Origin: Linepithema humile
Lineage: Eukaryota > Arthropoda > Insecta > Hymenoptera > Formicidae
Assembly: GCF_040581485.1 (NCBI RefSeq)
Contig: NC_090129.1
Location: forward strand, 15,201,501-15,265,500
Reading direction: 5' to 3'
DNA: 64,000 nt
Shown here: positions 51,719 to 63,390 of the stretch, piece by piece
Position numbering within the stretch: the stretch's first letter is position 1
Layout: the number at the start of each line of letters is the position of its first letter
Position numbers and translations under genes: made by a program
The notes under the pieces: generated by a model
Told to the model about the DNA's origin: nothing
The model's database searches: none
The model's input: only the letters and a program-made list of their open reading frames with translations

Positions 51719-52403
51719 CCCTGGTAGAAAAATCACCATGGTGCTAGGCTGGCGCTAACTTACTTGCCCCACTGCCTGATAAGGAGCTAGTATGGCATGC
51801 AGACTAGCGCCAGACACAAAATCATCACATTCTTCCAGTCTAATACCCGACTTAATCGACTAGTCAGGCGTTAGCTAGCTCTAGTGTAGTGCTATCTAGC
51901 CGTGGTGTGGCGCACGGTAGTTCTGATGTTGTACTATCTAGCCATGATGTGGCGATAGCTAGTTCTCACGCAGTTCTTATTTTTATAATCGACATCCAGA
52001 TGTTAAAAATAAAATTTAATATTTTTCATTAAAAATATATATAACAAAATATAAAATATTTAATTTTCGATAATTCTCTCTTAATATTTTTACATACACA
52101 TGTCCGTATAGAATTTGACGTTGCAATGTTCGGAAAAGATCTAAATGTTCACAGAAAATGATATTCAATAGAAACTCAATGTTTTATATCCAAAATTATA
52201 TTAACATAAATTTTTTAAGCACTGCTAATCTGGACATTTAAATATGGAAGTTATATGAAAGTATTAATATGTTAAAACATTGAACAAAATTGTTTCAACT
52301 ATTGTGTGAACTTTTTATTCTATATGAATGATAAAATGAGAAATACAATTAAGGAATAATTTAAGAATAATTTAAAAAAATTAACAACTTGAAAAGACAG
52401 TTA

Positions 52404-53234
52404 TTAGGCGTTTAGAGTTTGGTTTTTAATTCGATCCTTTCGGTGTCCCTCCCAGTCTTTTGCATTCGACAAAGTATTGCTGATTGTCTTCAAAATGTGG
52501 GATTCTTTAATATATTCTCCCTTTATATTTAATCCGATATATATGTCTGAAATAATTGTAAATAGAAATAATAAATTATGCACATACACGGTATGAGTTC
52601 AGTTACTTACTGATAATAATTAAATAATATAGTTATTTTACCTTCAATACACTGATACAGACGAGTTCTTTTGAAAACTTTTTTCCCGTTTATCTCTTTA
52701 ATTGCCGTGTATTTTAATGCAATCTCTCTTGACATAATTATTTTTAATTTGTTGCTAATGTTTTTCGATAATGTTTGATCTACATCGATGTACTGACGTA
52801 AATAAGCACACTGAAAATATAAACATAGAAATTGTTAGACTATGCAAAACACTATCAAAGAACTGTTATTATATTTTACATACACACACACACACACACG
52901 CACACATACTACACACATTTTAATTATACTTATACCAGATTTATTATACTTATACCAGAAGCACTTACAAATTCAGAACGAAAATTTTCCATTTTTAATT
53001 TTGTGTTAAATTCATCAAAATCTTTTTCTGTCAATAAAGGAAAATCAATATTATTCTGAACAAGAAAATGTTTTTTTTCCTGATTTGTTTTTTTATTACA
53101 AGCAGCCGTTTGATTAATCAGAACACTTTTTATTTTTTTTATATCAAATGCGATATTTTCTACTTTTGAAAGTAGCAAATTTATTTCTGTAAATAAAAAT
53201 TTATTTTAAAAAATTTCGAAACATATATACATGA

Positions 53235-53279
<45 letters not shown>

Positions 53280-55355
53280 GAAAATTTCGATTGCGTTTAT
53301 AATTTCAACTAACTTGTATCATTTATTTCAATCGCAGATTTCAACTGTTGTATAACATCAGCGGAACCCTCGTTTAGCTGGTTCGTTAAAATATTCGGAA
53401 TAGTTGATATGACGGGTATTTCATTTTCAAACAGTAAGACATTTTCCTCCTGGCACTGTTGATCTGAAAAATATACAAACTTCTAGTAAAAATTAGTCAA
53501 GAAATATATAGTATAAGTTTATCTAAAAATACCATACCTAAATTATTTGAAAACAAGTCCAAGTCATAGAATTTTTCATCTGAAAAAAATACACCATAAA
53601 ATTAAAGAATTCGTAAATAATGTATTCTATAAAGAAACATTTCATCATTATAAAATCATTGAAACGTATTTTATTATTTATAATTATACGATTTCTCATT
53701 TGCCATTTACTTCTGTAATTCAGGATAATTAAGAATATCAACATTTAATGTTGTGAACAAATCTAATCTGAATGTAAACGAATATAAATAAGAAATTTTA
53801 TAAATTACCTTTGTCATGTTTATCTTTACTAGATTCTTCATAAGAATCATTTTTCATTGCAGTGTAATTTTTGTCGTTGGTTTGCTGTGACATACACTCA
53901 TCTGGAAAATAATTATAAAAATAATAATGTGTAAAATTAAAATAAATGATGCAAAGTATTTAATTACGAATGTAAACACAGAAAAATGATGTTTGTTCAA
54001 GTGAATTAATTTGAGAATTACTAGCATTTTTTACAAACTTCATTAGATTTCTCATCTGTATATTACAACAATTAAAATAATACGTATAGTAAAGAAAATT
54101 AAATATATTAATTAACTAATTATGCAATATAATCAATTTTAAAATATTATTCTTAAACAAATAGACTGAGCAGGAAGAATTACTATATTCATCAACATCA
54201 AATGATTTTTATACCAAAATAAATGTTAAATTATGTTGTATAAAATTATAAAAAATTTTCAATTATGTTGCAGGCGTTGTAGATTGTAATGTATAAAAAT
54301 ATAATAATATATAGTTATGTAGGGCAATTGATGTAAATGTAGTGGCAATAATAAAAAAGTAAGATACATAATTGAATTATATGAAACATATGCATTCTAA
54401 TAAAGTTACCTTCGAATAAGGTATCACATATTGCAGATTTGTCCGTGCATTTATTCTTTTTCTTAAATCTTTTTGATAAACTTTCACCTAAAAAAATAAG
54501 AAAATGTAATTATATGCGGTAAAAATCTAAATAGATACATTAAATATTAAACTTAGACAATCACAAAGTACATTTAGATGAGCTAGATAATTTGGAAGAA
54601 CCAATTTTTCCTGCATATGATTTTTCGCCAGTCTTTTTCAATATTTTAAAAGCTGAAAATGTTAAAAATAATTAATAATTATAAATTATTATTGAATATA
54701 AAAATAGATTATTAATACATCTCATCCTATTAATTATGCTTTAAATACACATTTTACAAATACATTCGTTTGGAAGACGATCCTCGTGAAGAAATTCTTC
54801 CACTGTCGTGACAGAATTGAATAGTTCTTTTATCCGTTCTTCATTTTTTTGAAGTTTTTTTTTGCGAATTGAATTTTCTACCTTCTTTGATTTTTCATTT
54901 TGATCTTCATTTGAATTACTTGTAAAAGCAAATTCCTTGTCATTTAATAATTGTAATCTAAGCAGAGCATCGGCATACGTTTCTGTAATAAGTTTATTAC
55001 AATAATAACAATAATAAAAATTTGGTAATATTTCACAGTATTAACTTCTTATATAATTAATAGTAAAATTACATAAATTCATACTTCCATGTGCTTTAAT
55101 TTCTACGGTGTACTCCGGCCATGATGTTGGTGCAGTGTCTAAATTCTTTACAATGTTATGTAACAGTTCGGAATCTCTCTCAGTGTATGGTGGCGGAAGA
55201 AATTTACATTTTATTTTCTTTGTCTTCGCGTTCCAGTCGAGCCAATTTCTTGGCACAATGTCCAGTTGTTTTGTGGACCCTTTTCTTCCTCTTGTCACGA
55301 ATTGGACGATCACGTATGGACGACTTTCGTCGTCACTATCACTAGTGTCAGACAT
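52404..55355 (-). CDS. Transposon-borne multi-exon gene with DUF4806-like C terminus
   Basis: Exon 1 starts at 55355 (MSDTSDSDDESRPYVIVQF..., to about 55084, donor GTATGA). Further exons with AG/GT borders can be read at about 54758-54982, 54575-54652, 54414-54488, 53809-53903, 53540-53582, 53313-53463, 52968-53185, 52642-52813 and 52404-52585 (stop 52404). Exons 52968-53185 and 52642-52813 together (FPLLTEKDFDEFNTKL...; LKIIMSREIALKY) match the DUF4806 layout found in insect transposon-associated proteins. Role in transposition unknown; such proteins often accompany the transposase. Exact splice sites are by eye. Confidence 0.6.
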
Positions 55356-55392
55356 CTATAAATATAAGATAAACAAATTTAAATATACCCAG

Positions 55393-57729
55393 TGTTACGT
55401 CCTGATCAGACTTCACGATTCTTTTCTTTTTATTAAATACCAGACCTAGTAAACACGGGACCAACAAAAAACTTTTAAAGAATATTATAACGCCAGAGCT
55501 GTTTTTCTCACGAGACACCATGAGCTCGAACTTTCTCACAGAGAAAAATAGCAAGGGGGATAGATATTTGAAAATACCTTGGTCGGTCAGCGTGCCTATC
55601 GTCGTCAGAAAAATCATAAAAGTCAAAACTTGCGGTAACCGGAGTCTTTAGTCGACTCCAGATGTTTAAAGTAGGAAATAAAAACTGGCACTAGCTAGCC
55701 ATATACTTGGATTCTGCCTACGGGAACCCTAATAGATAGGATTTTACCGAGTGACGATCGGGTAATGACCACAGTCGCACGCCTAGAAGGCATGACACCT
55801 GATACGGTGCACGTGTTCAGTAGGTCTGGGAAACCGAGATGCATTAATCGCACTCTCCACGCGACCCCAGGGCCACGCGACAGTCGTAAACTATCAAATT
55901 TATTAGATCAGTGACCCAAGGCCTCGCGAACTCATATACCGATTCTCAACCCTCCAATCCGAAAGCCGGGAATCGGGGCAAGCACCTCTATAGACCACCC
56001 TTCATTCCGTCGTACGGTCTAAAGACTACGCCCACCTAGATCTTAAGACACTGAGATGCACCCCACCTATACTAATTAACACCAACCGGGTTACGCCACC
56101 TCAAAAACCTACCCCCATCGCATATGGACCCGAAACGACGCTATTCCTTATTCGTTAGGGCCCCTTTCTTCCTACCCCCATTCCAAGTAACTTAATTACC
56201 TAAACCTAATCCTATTAGTTAAAAATGACGCCATCCTCCCCCACATTAAAAATCTTCTCACAAGACTAATTCCTATTCGATCCCCGCTTCAAAAACCTAA
56301 GATTTTCCAAATGGATCCACCCCAAGGAAAGGGTATAAAAACCCGTGTTTTGGTGGCTCCAAGCGCAATTAAACCCAATTAGTCACTCAGTTATCAAGCA
56401 AGTTTTGCCAAGTCCTTAAGACAGTTTTCCGAGTAGTTCTGGCCGCGAAATAAAAAAGGTCGATACTTTGTCACGACCAAGTAGAGGGTTCATCACCCTG
56501 ACGACACCATCCAGCAGCAGGGTGCCCACACGTTGACAAAAGGGTCCGACGCCTACACACCATCCCTCAACGGGGCGCCTGCTCAAAACCACCGTACACA
56601 TTCAACTCAATCCGAAAGTATCCTGTAACGAGTAAGTTAGTTCATTTGTTTTATTTTTCCTCTCTTTATTATTATTTTGTGCTCCGTCCCTATAAACTTT
56701 GTTGTGCTATTTATCAGTGAGAACTAAAAATTTGCCGCGACTCAACAATCGGCGGAATCGCTCGGACCTTTCAGCATTCGCTCTCTGCATAGCTATATTC
56801 CTCCCACCATACCTTAGATACGCGGCGAGGGTCACCGTGAGACCCGTTAGAATTAGGCGACACACCCCACGTAGTAACTCTCGTATAACCACACACACTC
56901 AAACCGACCCACCTCCCGTATCACCATCGATTCCTCAGGAATCTCCTCAACAATCTCCTCAACAATCTCCTCAACAATCTCCTCAACAATCTCCTCAACA
57001 ATCTCCTCAACAATCTCCTCAACAATCTCCTCAACCCTTTCTTGACCTTTCACCACTTCCTACCCCCAGGTCCATCTCTCCGATCCTTGAAGAGCTCCTG
57101 GACTACAGACCCCCTTCGCCTGTCCGTTTCCACCCTCCTCCAGCAGAGGCTCAACTGGAGGAACTCCCACATAACGATCCGGAGTTTGACAACATATCCG
57201 TCAACTCCGAAGCCACCACCATTGAATACGTCGAGCCTCCTCCGCATCTTCCTAACCCTGAATTTACAGGGTTTGATTTCTTAAATCTAGTCCTTTCCCC
57301 TGAGGAATAATCCACATACACACACACACACACACACATTTGTAAAGAATACACAAATAAAATTATTAGCACCTGCAATTAAGAATTAAGTTTTGTATCC
57401 TAATTATAAATTCAATCGAATTAAAATGTTGTCTTTAATAAATTAAACTTTTGTTTTTTTTATTTAACCACACCCTCCTCGTTCGTCACCCCCTCACACC
57501 TTCCCTCTCAAATTGCGCACAAAGGTTCCGCCCCGGGTAATAGGGATTCAATTCCTTGACCCAAAAAGGGAACCACGAGCGGTTGACTTGTTGACGGAGT
57601 AAAAACGACTCTTCCAGTCGCTGACCCGTCGCAAGTCCTAAACGTGCCGCTCGGCTCGTGCGGTCAGGTCCGTTTACGTCGATCGCCGAGCCCAACGAAA
57701 AAAAATTCTACATCTATCAGGACGTAACA
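55393..57729. mobile_element. Putative long solo LTR (2.3 kb) with 4-bp target duplication
   Basis: Ends are TGTTACGTCCTGAT (55393) and ATCAGGACGTAACA (57716-57729), flanked by CCAG on both sides (55389-55392 and 57730-57733). TG...CA ends, a TATAAAAA box near 56334 and GC-rich content fit a solo LTR of a gypsy-type element; a TIR transposon is the alternative. It lies just upstream of the DUF4806-type gene inside the CACTA-like element. The open frame 56699-57310 within it has no known domain apart from a Ser-Pro-Gln-Gln repeat. Confidence 0.6.
56940..57035 (+). repeat. 12-bp tandem repeat, eight units (SPQQ)
   Basis: Eight copies of AATCTCCTCAAC. In the plus frame of 56699-57310 they encode Ser-Pro-Gln-Gln repeats within a Pro-rich context. 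Whether this frame is translated is unknown. Confidence 0.85.
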
Positions 57730-58234
57730 CCAGCAACCTGTAGAAAAATTATGTCACTGGCTATGTTACAATATCACTTACTGTGAAAATTCGATTTTTA
57801 TCAATAGCGATGTTCAATCTTGTAAATACTTTTCGTTCAGTAGTCCTGCCATCTTGTTCGTGCTCGTGTTTTCTGCAATGTTTTTTGTTTCTCGAGCCTT
57901 GGTAGCGTTTCTATGACAACATTGTCGACATTCACACATGAATATTGACACCGTCTATTTTGACATTAGATAGACACTATTTTCTTCAGTTCGAATTCTG
58001 CAGACGTTAGCCTGCGGTATACACAAAGCATTTGCTTTGTGTAGTGGTTTAGAGTGCAAAAGTTTGGAAATTGCAAGCTTCTACACGACTATCACTGCCA
58101 ACCACACTACATTGGTTATAAACCTTTCTATTTGAATCCATATTTTCATGTTTTGCACACTGCACTTATCACCGCACTTATCACCGCACCACATCACACT
58201 AAGCCAATTGTAAACTTAAATATTCGCTTTTATA

Positions 58235-59012
58235 TTAATGCAAAAGTCCCAAAGCAAAGACTTTTGTATTTTCTTTATTTGGTTTTAAAATCATTAATTT
58301 TGTTGAAATTGTATTAATTAAAATTGATTTGTCTGTTGATGCTGGTTTAGGATTTAATTCATAAATATCTACATTTGCAGAATTACACGGATATGTGTAC
58401 ACGAAATCCTTTACTTTCATAATGTCGACGTTTGCTTTAAAAATACCATCTGTGACACATATTTTTTTTATACGACAAATATTTTTATTGTTTAAAATAA
58501 CAGTATTGTCGGGTGATTTTGTTGTAATGGTTATTTGTTTATATTTTAATTTTTTTATTTCTCCATTAGTCTGTTGTAGAATTTCTATTGAAGGAAGAGA
58601 CGGTTTTTCATTAAGACATAATTTTTTTTCGTGCATTCTTCGAGCTAATTGAGGAGCAACATTGTGTGGTGAACGTAATGTGTTTTTCATTTTTCCTAAA
58701 AAAGTTTCAAACGGAAACGCAGTTATGTAATTTAAGTTACATTGCATATTCTGTACGTCGTCTGGTATATGTTGAAGGCTGTGTACGTTCATTACCACAA
58801 ATTCTGGACCATACAGTTCTTTTGATATTAAAATGAACTTTTGCAACAGATCTCTGGCGTAATCGACATAGTTTAAAGCATTTTTTGAACATAACATTCG
58901 ACATGCTACATGTAAAAGAAGAAAATGCTTGTACATATTTTTATCGAGAATATCTTTAAATAGAATTGGCCCGCCGAATAATAAAATAAATCTATAATCT
59001 GTTGCTTTATAA
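58235..59012 (-). pseudogene. CACTA-like transposase, C-terminal part
   Basis: Continues the transposase of 59743-61037 after the hAT MITE: the frame is in register when the MITE and one 8-bp target copy are removed. Contains KHFLLLHVACRML, YARDLLQKFI and HSLQHIPDDV, typical of the C-terminal part of Tnp2-like transposases (HxxxHxxD/H-type helical region). Stop at 58235. Confidence 0.7.
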
Positions 59013-59734
59013 CAGTGCTCGGAATTAGTCTGAACATTTCAGCCGATTTCCGTGGTATACGCCTCCTTTCCTCTCCTTACCGCGCGCGCCGCAGCCGCTA
59101 GGGCCAGCGCCGCCGAGCGTTAGGAGCGGCACTATCTGATTAGGTTCTATGAGTAGGTTCTTCTCCCTATTTATTAAAATTTAAAAAAATTTATTAAAAT
59201 TTATTAAAAATAAATTTTTTTAAAAATTTATTAAGTGGAAATATTTCAATAGATTTCTACGTCACCCATGAGGTACTAATACTGACACGTTTTTCAAAAA
59301 GTGGTTTTTATCTACATTATTGCATCAATTGTTCATTCTCATAAAAGGCTAAGAAAATCTAATTAAGAAAATCTCTTTTACATATATATTTTTTTTTAAA
59401 TTAAGAATTTATTTTTATCTTTAGTGGAATAGGTCTACGGGGGAAACCATTTTAAAAAAAACGCGTCAGCATTAGTATCTCATGGGTGACGTGGAAATCT
59501 ATTGAAATATTTCCACTTAATAAATTTAAAAATAAAAAATTTATTTTTAATAAATTTTAATACATTTTTTAAAATTTTAATAAATAGGGAAAAGAACCCA
59601 CTCATAATCAGATAGTGTCGCTCCTAACGCTCGGCGGCGCTGGCCCTAGCGGCTGCGGCGCGCGCGGTAAGGAGAGGAAAGGAGGCGTATATCACGGAAA
59701 TCGGCTGAAATGTTCAGACTAATTCCGAGCACTG
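59013..59734. mobile_element. hAT-type MITE, copy 2 (carries a nested MITE)
   Basis: Same ends as copy 1 (CAGTGCTCGG...CCGAGCACTG) with a different 8-bp target duplication, CTTTATAA (59005-59012 and 59735-59742). It is longer than copy 1 because its palindromic centre holds a 282-bp element (59235-59516). It interrupts the transposase gene. Confidence 0.93.
59235..59516. mobile_element. TTAA-flanked palindromic MITE (nested)
   Basis: Inverted repeats of about 55 bp (GTGGAAATATTTCAATAGAT... and mirror) flanked by TTAA (59231-59234 and 59517-59520). TTAA targets suggest a piggyBac-type origin, although the terminal bases are not the usual CCC. It sits in the centre of hAT MITE copy 2. Confidence 0.85.
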
Positions 59735-59742
59735 CTTTATAA

Positions 59743-61037
59743 TTTAAATGGCACGATACAGGTCTAATTTTTCGGTCAAACTCGATTGGCTGCTGGTGTT
59801 TTATAATTTCCATTTTCTTGCATAATTCGCTTCTCTGCTCTTGACTTAATTTAACATTTAAATCATTAGACATCAACGCATCCAATATTTTTTTCATGAC
59901 TCCTAAAAAACAAAGATGCATTGAGTCGAGAATAAATTGATCTATCATATTCAATGATGGCTGTATTAATACAAGCGGAGAAACAATTGTGTGATGTTCG
60001 ATATCGTTGAAATTTCTGAAAGTTTCGTCAGTTTGTTTTTCACAATTATCTTTGGTTATGTATGTCATTGTATTATTAATTTTTATTCCTTCAATTGTAC
60101 ACCGTTCACAGCCATATTTAGCATTGTGTCCTTTTATACCTTTCAAGAATGATCGAGCCGGTGTATCACATACAAAACATTTGATTTTTACTTCATATTG
60201 TTTACCGTTAATATCTATGCCACTATGCTTAAGATCGTTAATTTCTAAAATAAATTGACATAAAAATTCTTCTACATCCTTCGGTTTATGATTTCCTGAG
60301 TATAATGCTGTGACAAATGGAGAATAAACGTCAGGTTCAAAGTAAACTTTTACGAGTATAGGCCATACAACTTTTGCACTAGATTTAAATAGTTTTATGC
60401 CATCGATATTAATAATTAAATTTAAAGTATTGCTGTTATGTATATCGTTATTTACACAAGACTGTAGGCCTTGTTTAATACCAAAGTAAGTAAATTGTCC
60501 CTCAGTGCCGTCAGAATCTGTCATTGTAATTATTTTGTATGTTGCAGTATTAGTCTGCAAAAAGGTTTTTGCGGATTTTGGCAATGAAGGCATTAACCTA
60601 GCCCGAAAAATATTTAACAACTTATCTAAAGTTGATTGCGGAACTTGACATTCTAAAGCCCATGCTCTTAATTTTTTTTCTTCGTCTGCATCAGTGGGTT
60701 CAGTTTCTACGTGAGTCTCAGGATCATTAACATCATTATCTTCGTTTTCTTCATATATCTCATCGTTGTTACACTCACTAGAATCATCACTATTAGTGTC
60801 TTGATTATTAATTTTATTTTCAGAAACTGAAATAGATTCTTGGGTGTCAAATACAGGTTCTTTTCTTAAATCATTGGAATTGCCACAATGCTCTTTTATT
60901 TTTGATTCCACGCCGCTCCTCAATTTATTGTTTTGCCTATTAATACTAATTTGTTTAATGTGTCTTTTAAATTTTAAAGTATTTCTATATTTGGAAGCTC
61001 TGTATCTCGCAGAGAATAATTTCAAATTTTTATCCAT
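59743..61037 (-). pseudogene. CACTA/EnSpm-like (Tnp2-type) transposase, N-terminal part
   Basis: Starts at ATG 61037 with a basic N terminus, then an acidic linker (residues about 75-115). The core has LIINIDGIKLFKSS (catalytic-type Asp after a beta strand) and CFVCDTPARSFLKGIKGHNAKYGCERC, the Cys/His region characteristic of Tnp2-type transposases of CACTA elements, and LDSMHLCFLGVMKK. The frame enters the hAT MITE at 59734. Apart from that insertion no stop is seen, so the damage is recent. Family assignment is by pattern. Confidence 0.7.
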
Positions 61038-61401
61038 TTTAAAACGTCTAGATTATTTAGATATATTTGCAGACTGCAGTACATAAATCTCTCGATTCCT
61101 AGCCTAACTAATTCCGAATGTCATATTTTATGCCAGAAATGTCATATTTCATGTCAGAAATGATCTTTTCCCAGCCTTGAATAGCCCTGACTAGAAGTAG
61201 TCTGGAAAAAACTAGCGCCAGGCTATTTCTAATTAGACATTATTAACATAGTATATTTCTAGCACCTCGTTAGAAATAGCTTGACGCTGATTCGCGCCAC
61301 TTCAAAACTAAATTTATTATATTAAATAGGGATACAACATGACAGTCAAGATAGGAGCTAGCTAGACATCAGGATCTAGCATGGCACTTTCTACCAGGGT
61401 T

Positions 61402-61804
61402 ATCATCAATTAGTTCGATAGAAGATATAAAACATATATCTGATCATATTAAAAAGATTAATGAAGATGAAAAAAAATTATCAGATAAAGTTGATATTCA
61501 ATTTACAAACATAGAGAAAAAGTTAAATGAATTAGAAAGTAAATATGATAGTGAAAAACCAAGATTGGAACAATACATCATTGATATTGTAAGTGAAATA
61601 AATACAAGAAATAATTCTTATTTTGATAAAATATACAAAATTATAGAAGAGTTAAAAGACAGAGTAAATAAATCTGAAAACGAGTTATCTATTATGAAAA
61701 ATAACATTTCAAACGTTAGTGAGAAAAATTTTAATTTATTAAAGGATATAAATACAGGTGCGAAGGAAATACAACGGATAATTGATAAAGACAAAGATAT
61801 ATAA
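61402..61804 (+). pseudogene. Viral helical/coiled-coil protein, C-terminal part
   Basis: Resumes the frame of 50733-51718 after the CACTA-like element. About 134 residues of heptad-rich coiled coil (KKLNELESKYD, EELKDRVNKSENELSIMKN), ending at TAA 61802-61804. In-frame continuity with the N-terminal part is exact when one TT is removed. Confidence 0.75.
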
Positions 61805-63140
61805 AGATATTCTATAGTATAACGAAACATACTTCCAAGGAATTATGTCCTTAAAATTATATATGAACGAGTTTGATATGTTTTGGTATTTTAATACTAT
61901 TCTCCAGTCTACATAATCTATATTATCTACAATAAAGTCTTCAGGCATTTTATGATATTGTAAAATATCATTAAGTATAAATACATTGGAATGTTTCCTT
62001 AAAAAATTAACAGAAAGTTTTTGATTACGTATAATTTCGTAAATATACAACTTATCAATATTATTTTCTATAAAGTCTTCGCTTAAAGAGTATTCTCTAC
62101 TGAGGAACATATAATCTATAGCATAATCACTGTTTTCTATATCACATAATTCTAATTTCTTATTTAGGAACAATAACTTAAATATAGTGTGATGATACTT
62201 ACGCACAGAATTGTCGTTTAAAATTTCTTTAGTTATGTTATTTCTTTTGATAAGCATATCTATATCTAGATAGTCAATACTTTTTATAATATTCTCATAT
62301 GGCACTGTATAATCTAATTGACTAGTAAAATTATTATATATATGACAATCCAAATTAAAATATAAGTAGTCAAAATATATATATTTATTAAATCTTAATA
62401 GGAACGATTTATCAATATTTTTATAACATTTTGACAGGTTTTTCCAGTTTATTTTATGTCTAAATTCGTATATAAAATCGTGACTTAAACTATTATCAGA
62501 CGAAGATATATAATTCCAATTAACTTTTTTTTTTAAATTTTCTTATAAAGTTTTCTGATAAATTTTGATATTTTGATATATATTTCCAATTAACTTTATC
62601 TTTAAAACTTTCTATAAAATCTTCTGATAAAACTTGATATTTAGATATATAATTCCATTCAACTATATCGTAAAACCGTCGTATAAAATTTTCTGACAGA
62701 TTTTGAAATTTACACACATCTTTAATACTTACTCTATCTATTTCGTCAATTATAATACTTTCAGGTAGTTTTTTTATTCTAGATAGTAAAGTCATATCAA
62801 ATTTACTTGAATACTTTCTTAAAATACATTCGCTTATATCAAAAATTGACAATAAGTTAAAATCAATATAATCGATATAAAACTCTATGAAATCACATAA
62901 ATATTTATAGTTTGTTTTAATCATAATTCTCGTTAGAGTCGTGTGTATATTATTAACATCTACTAAGTCTCTTAAATACTCATATTTATATGCGTATACA
63001 TAGAGCGACACATGAGCATTTTTTATATTTTTGGAATGTGAAAATAGTTTTTGTAAGAACACTTTATTATTATCATTGCAATCATAATATTTTATGTATG
63101 AATTTATAATTGCACTCAAACATATACGACTAAGCTCCAT
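61739..63140 (-). pseudogene. Tryptophan-repeat protein of entomopoxvirus type, frameshifted
   Basis: The ATG at 63140 opens a frame to 62520. It breaks in the T-rich run 62524-62533 and continues in another frame through 62353-61739. The product is built of units of about 23 residues with the pattern W-x-x-I-S-K-Y-Q-x-L-S-E-x-F-I (clear from about residue 140 on: VEWNYISKYQVLSEDFI, VNWKYISKYQNLSENFI). Such repeats define the 'tryptophan repeat gene family' of entomopoxviruses and occur in some other giant viruses. The 3' end overlaps the opposite gene and probably reads past the true stop. Role unknown. Confidence 0.8.
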
Positions 63141-63163
63141 TATTCTTATTTGATAGTTAATTA

Positions 63164-63263
63164 NNNNNNNNNNNNNNNNNNNNNNNNNNNNNNNNNNNNN
63201 NNNNNNNNNNNNNNNNNNNNNNNNNNNNNNNNNNNNNNNNNNNNNNNNNNNNNNNNNNNNNNN
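63164..63263. other. Assembly gap (100 N)
   Basis: Exactly 100 N, the conventional size for a gap of unknown length. The right-hand end of the viral block is therefore not seen, and distances across it mean nothing. Confidence 1.
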
Positions 63264-63390
63264 TTTTAGTGGAACCTAGTGCTCCCGAGTACGGTTCCGA
63301 CGATTCTGGTGACGAGACTATTAGACCGTGTGGTGAGAACGAACACTTAAATTTTAAACTAAGTCCAAGTGACAGTAAAAGGGTGAAAAA

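Larger units (their letters stand above)
51719..61399. mobile_element. CACTA/EnSpm-like DNA transposon (9.7 kb with nested insertions)
   Basis: Ends are CCCTGGTAGAAA (51719-51730) and its reverse complement (61388-61399), with a 2-bp target duplication TT on both sides. Subterminal regions hold repeated TAGCTAG and CTAGCGCCAG-type words, as usual in CACTA elements. Two minus-strand genes lie inside: a transposase (58235-61037) and a multi-exon DUF4806-type gene (52404-55355). It contains a 2.3-kb element (55393-57729) and a hAT MITE (59013-59734). Non-coding stretches 51759-52403 and 57730-58234 show only subterminal or AT-rich DNA. Confidence 0.85.

Noticed and set aside
56416..57695. Other short open frames in the 2.3-kb element (such as 56416-56601 and 57486-57695 minus)
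   Set aside because: No domains; GC-rich LTR-like DNA gives chance open frames.
58054..58317. Short plus-strand open frame
   Set aside because: Overlaps the 3' end of the transposase on the other strand and has no recognisable content.
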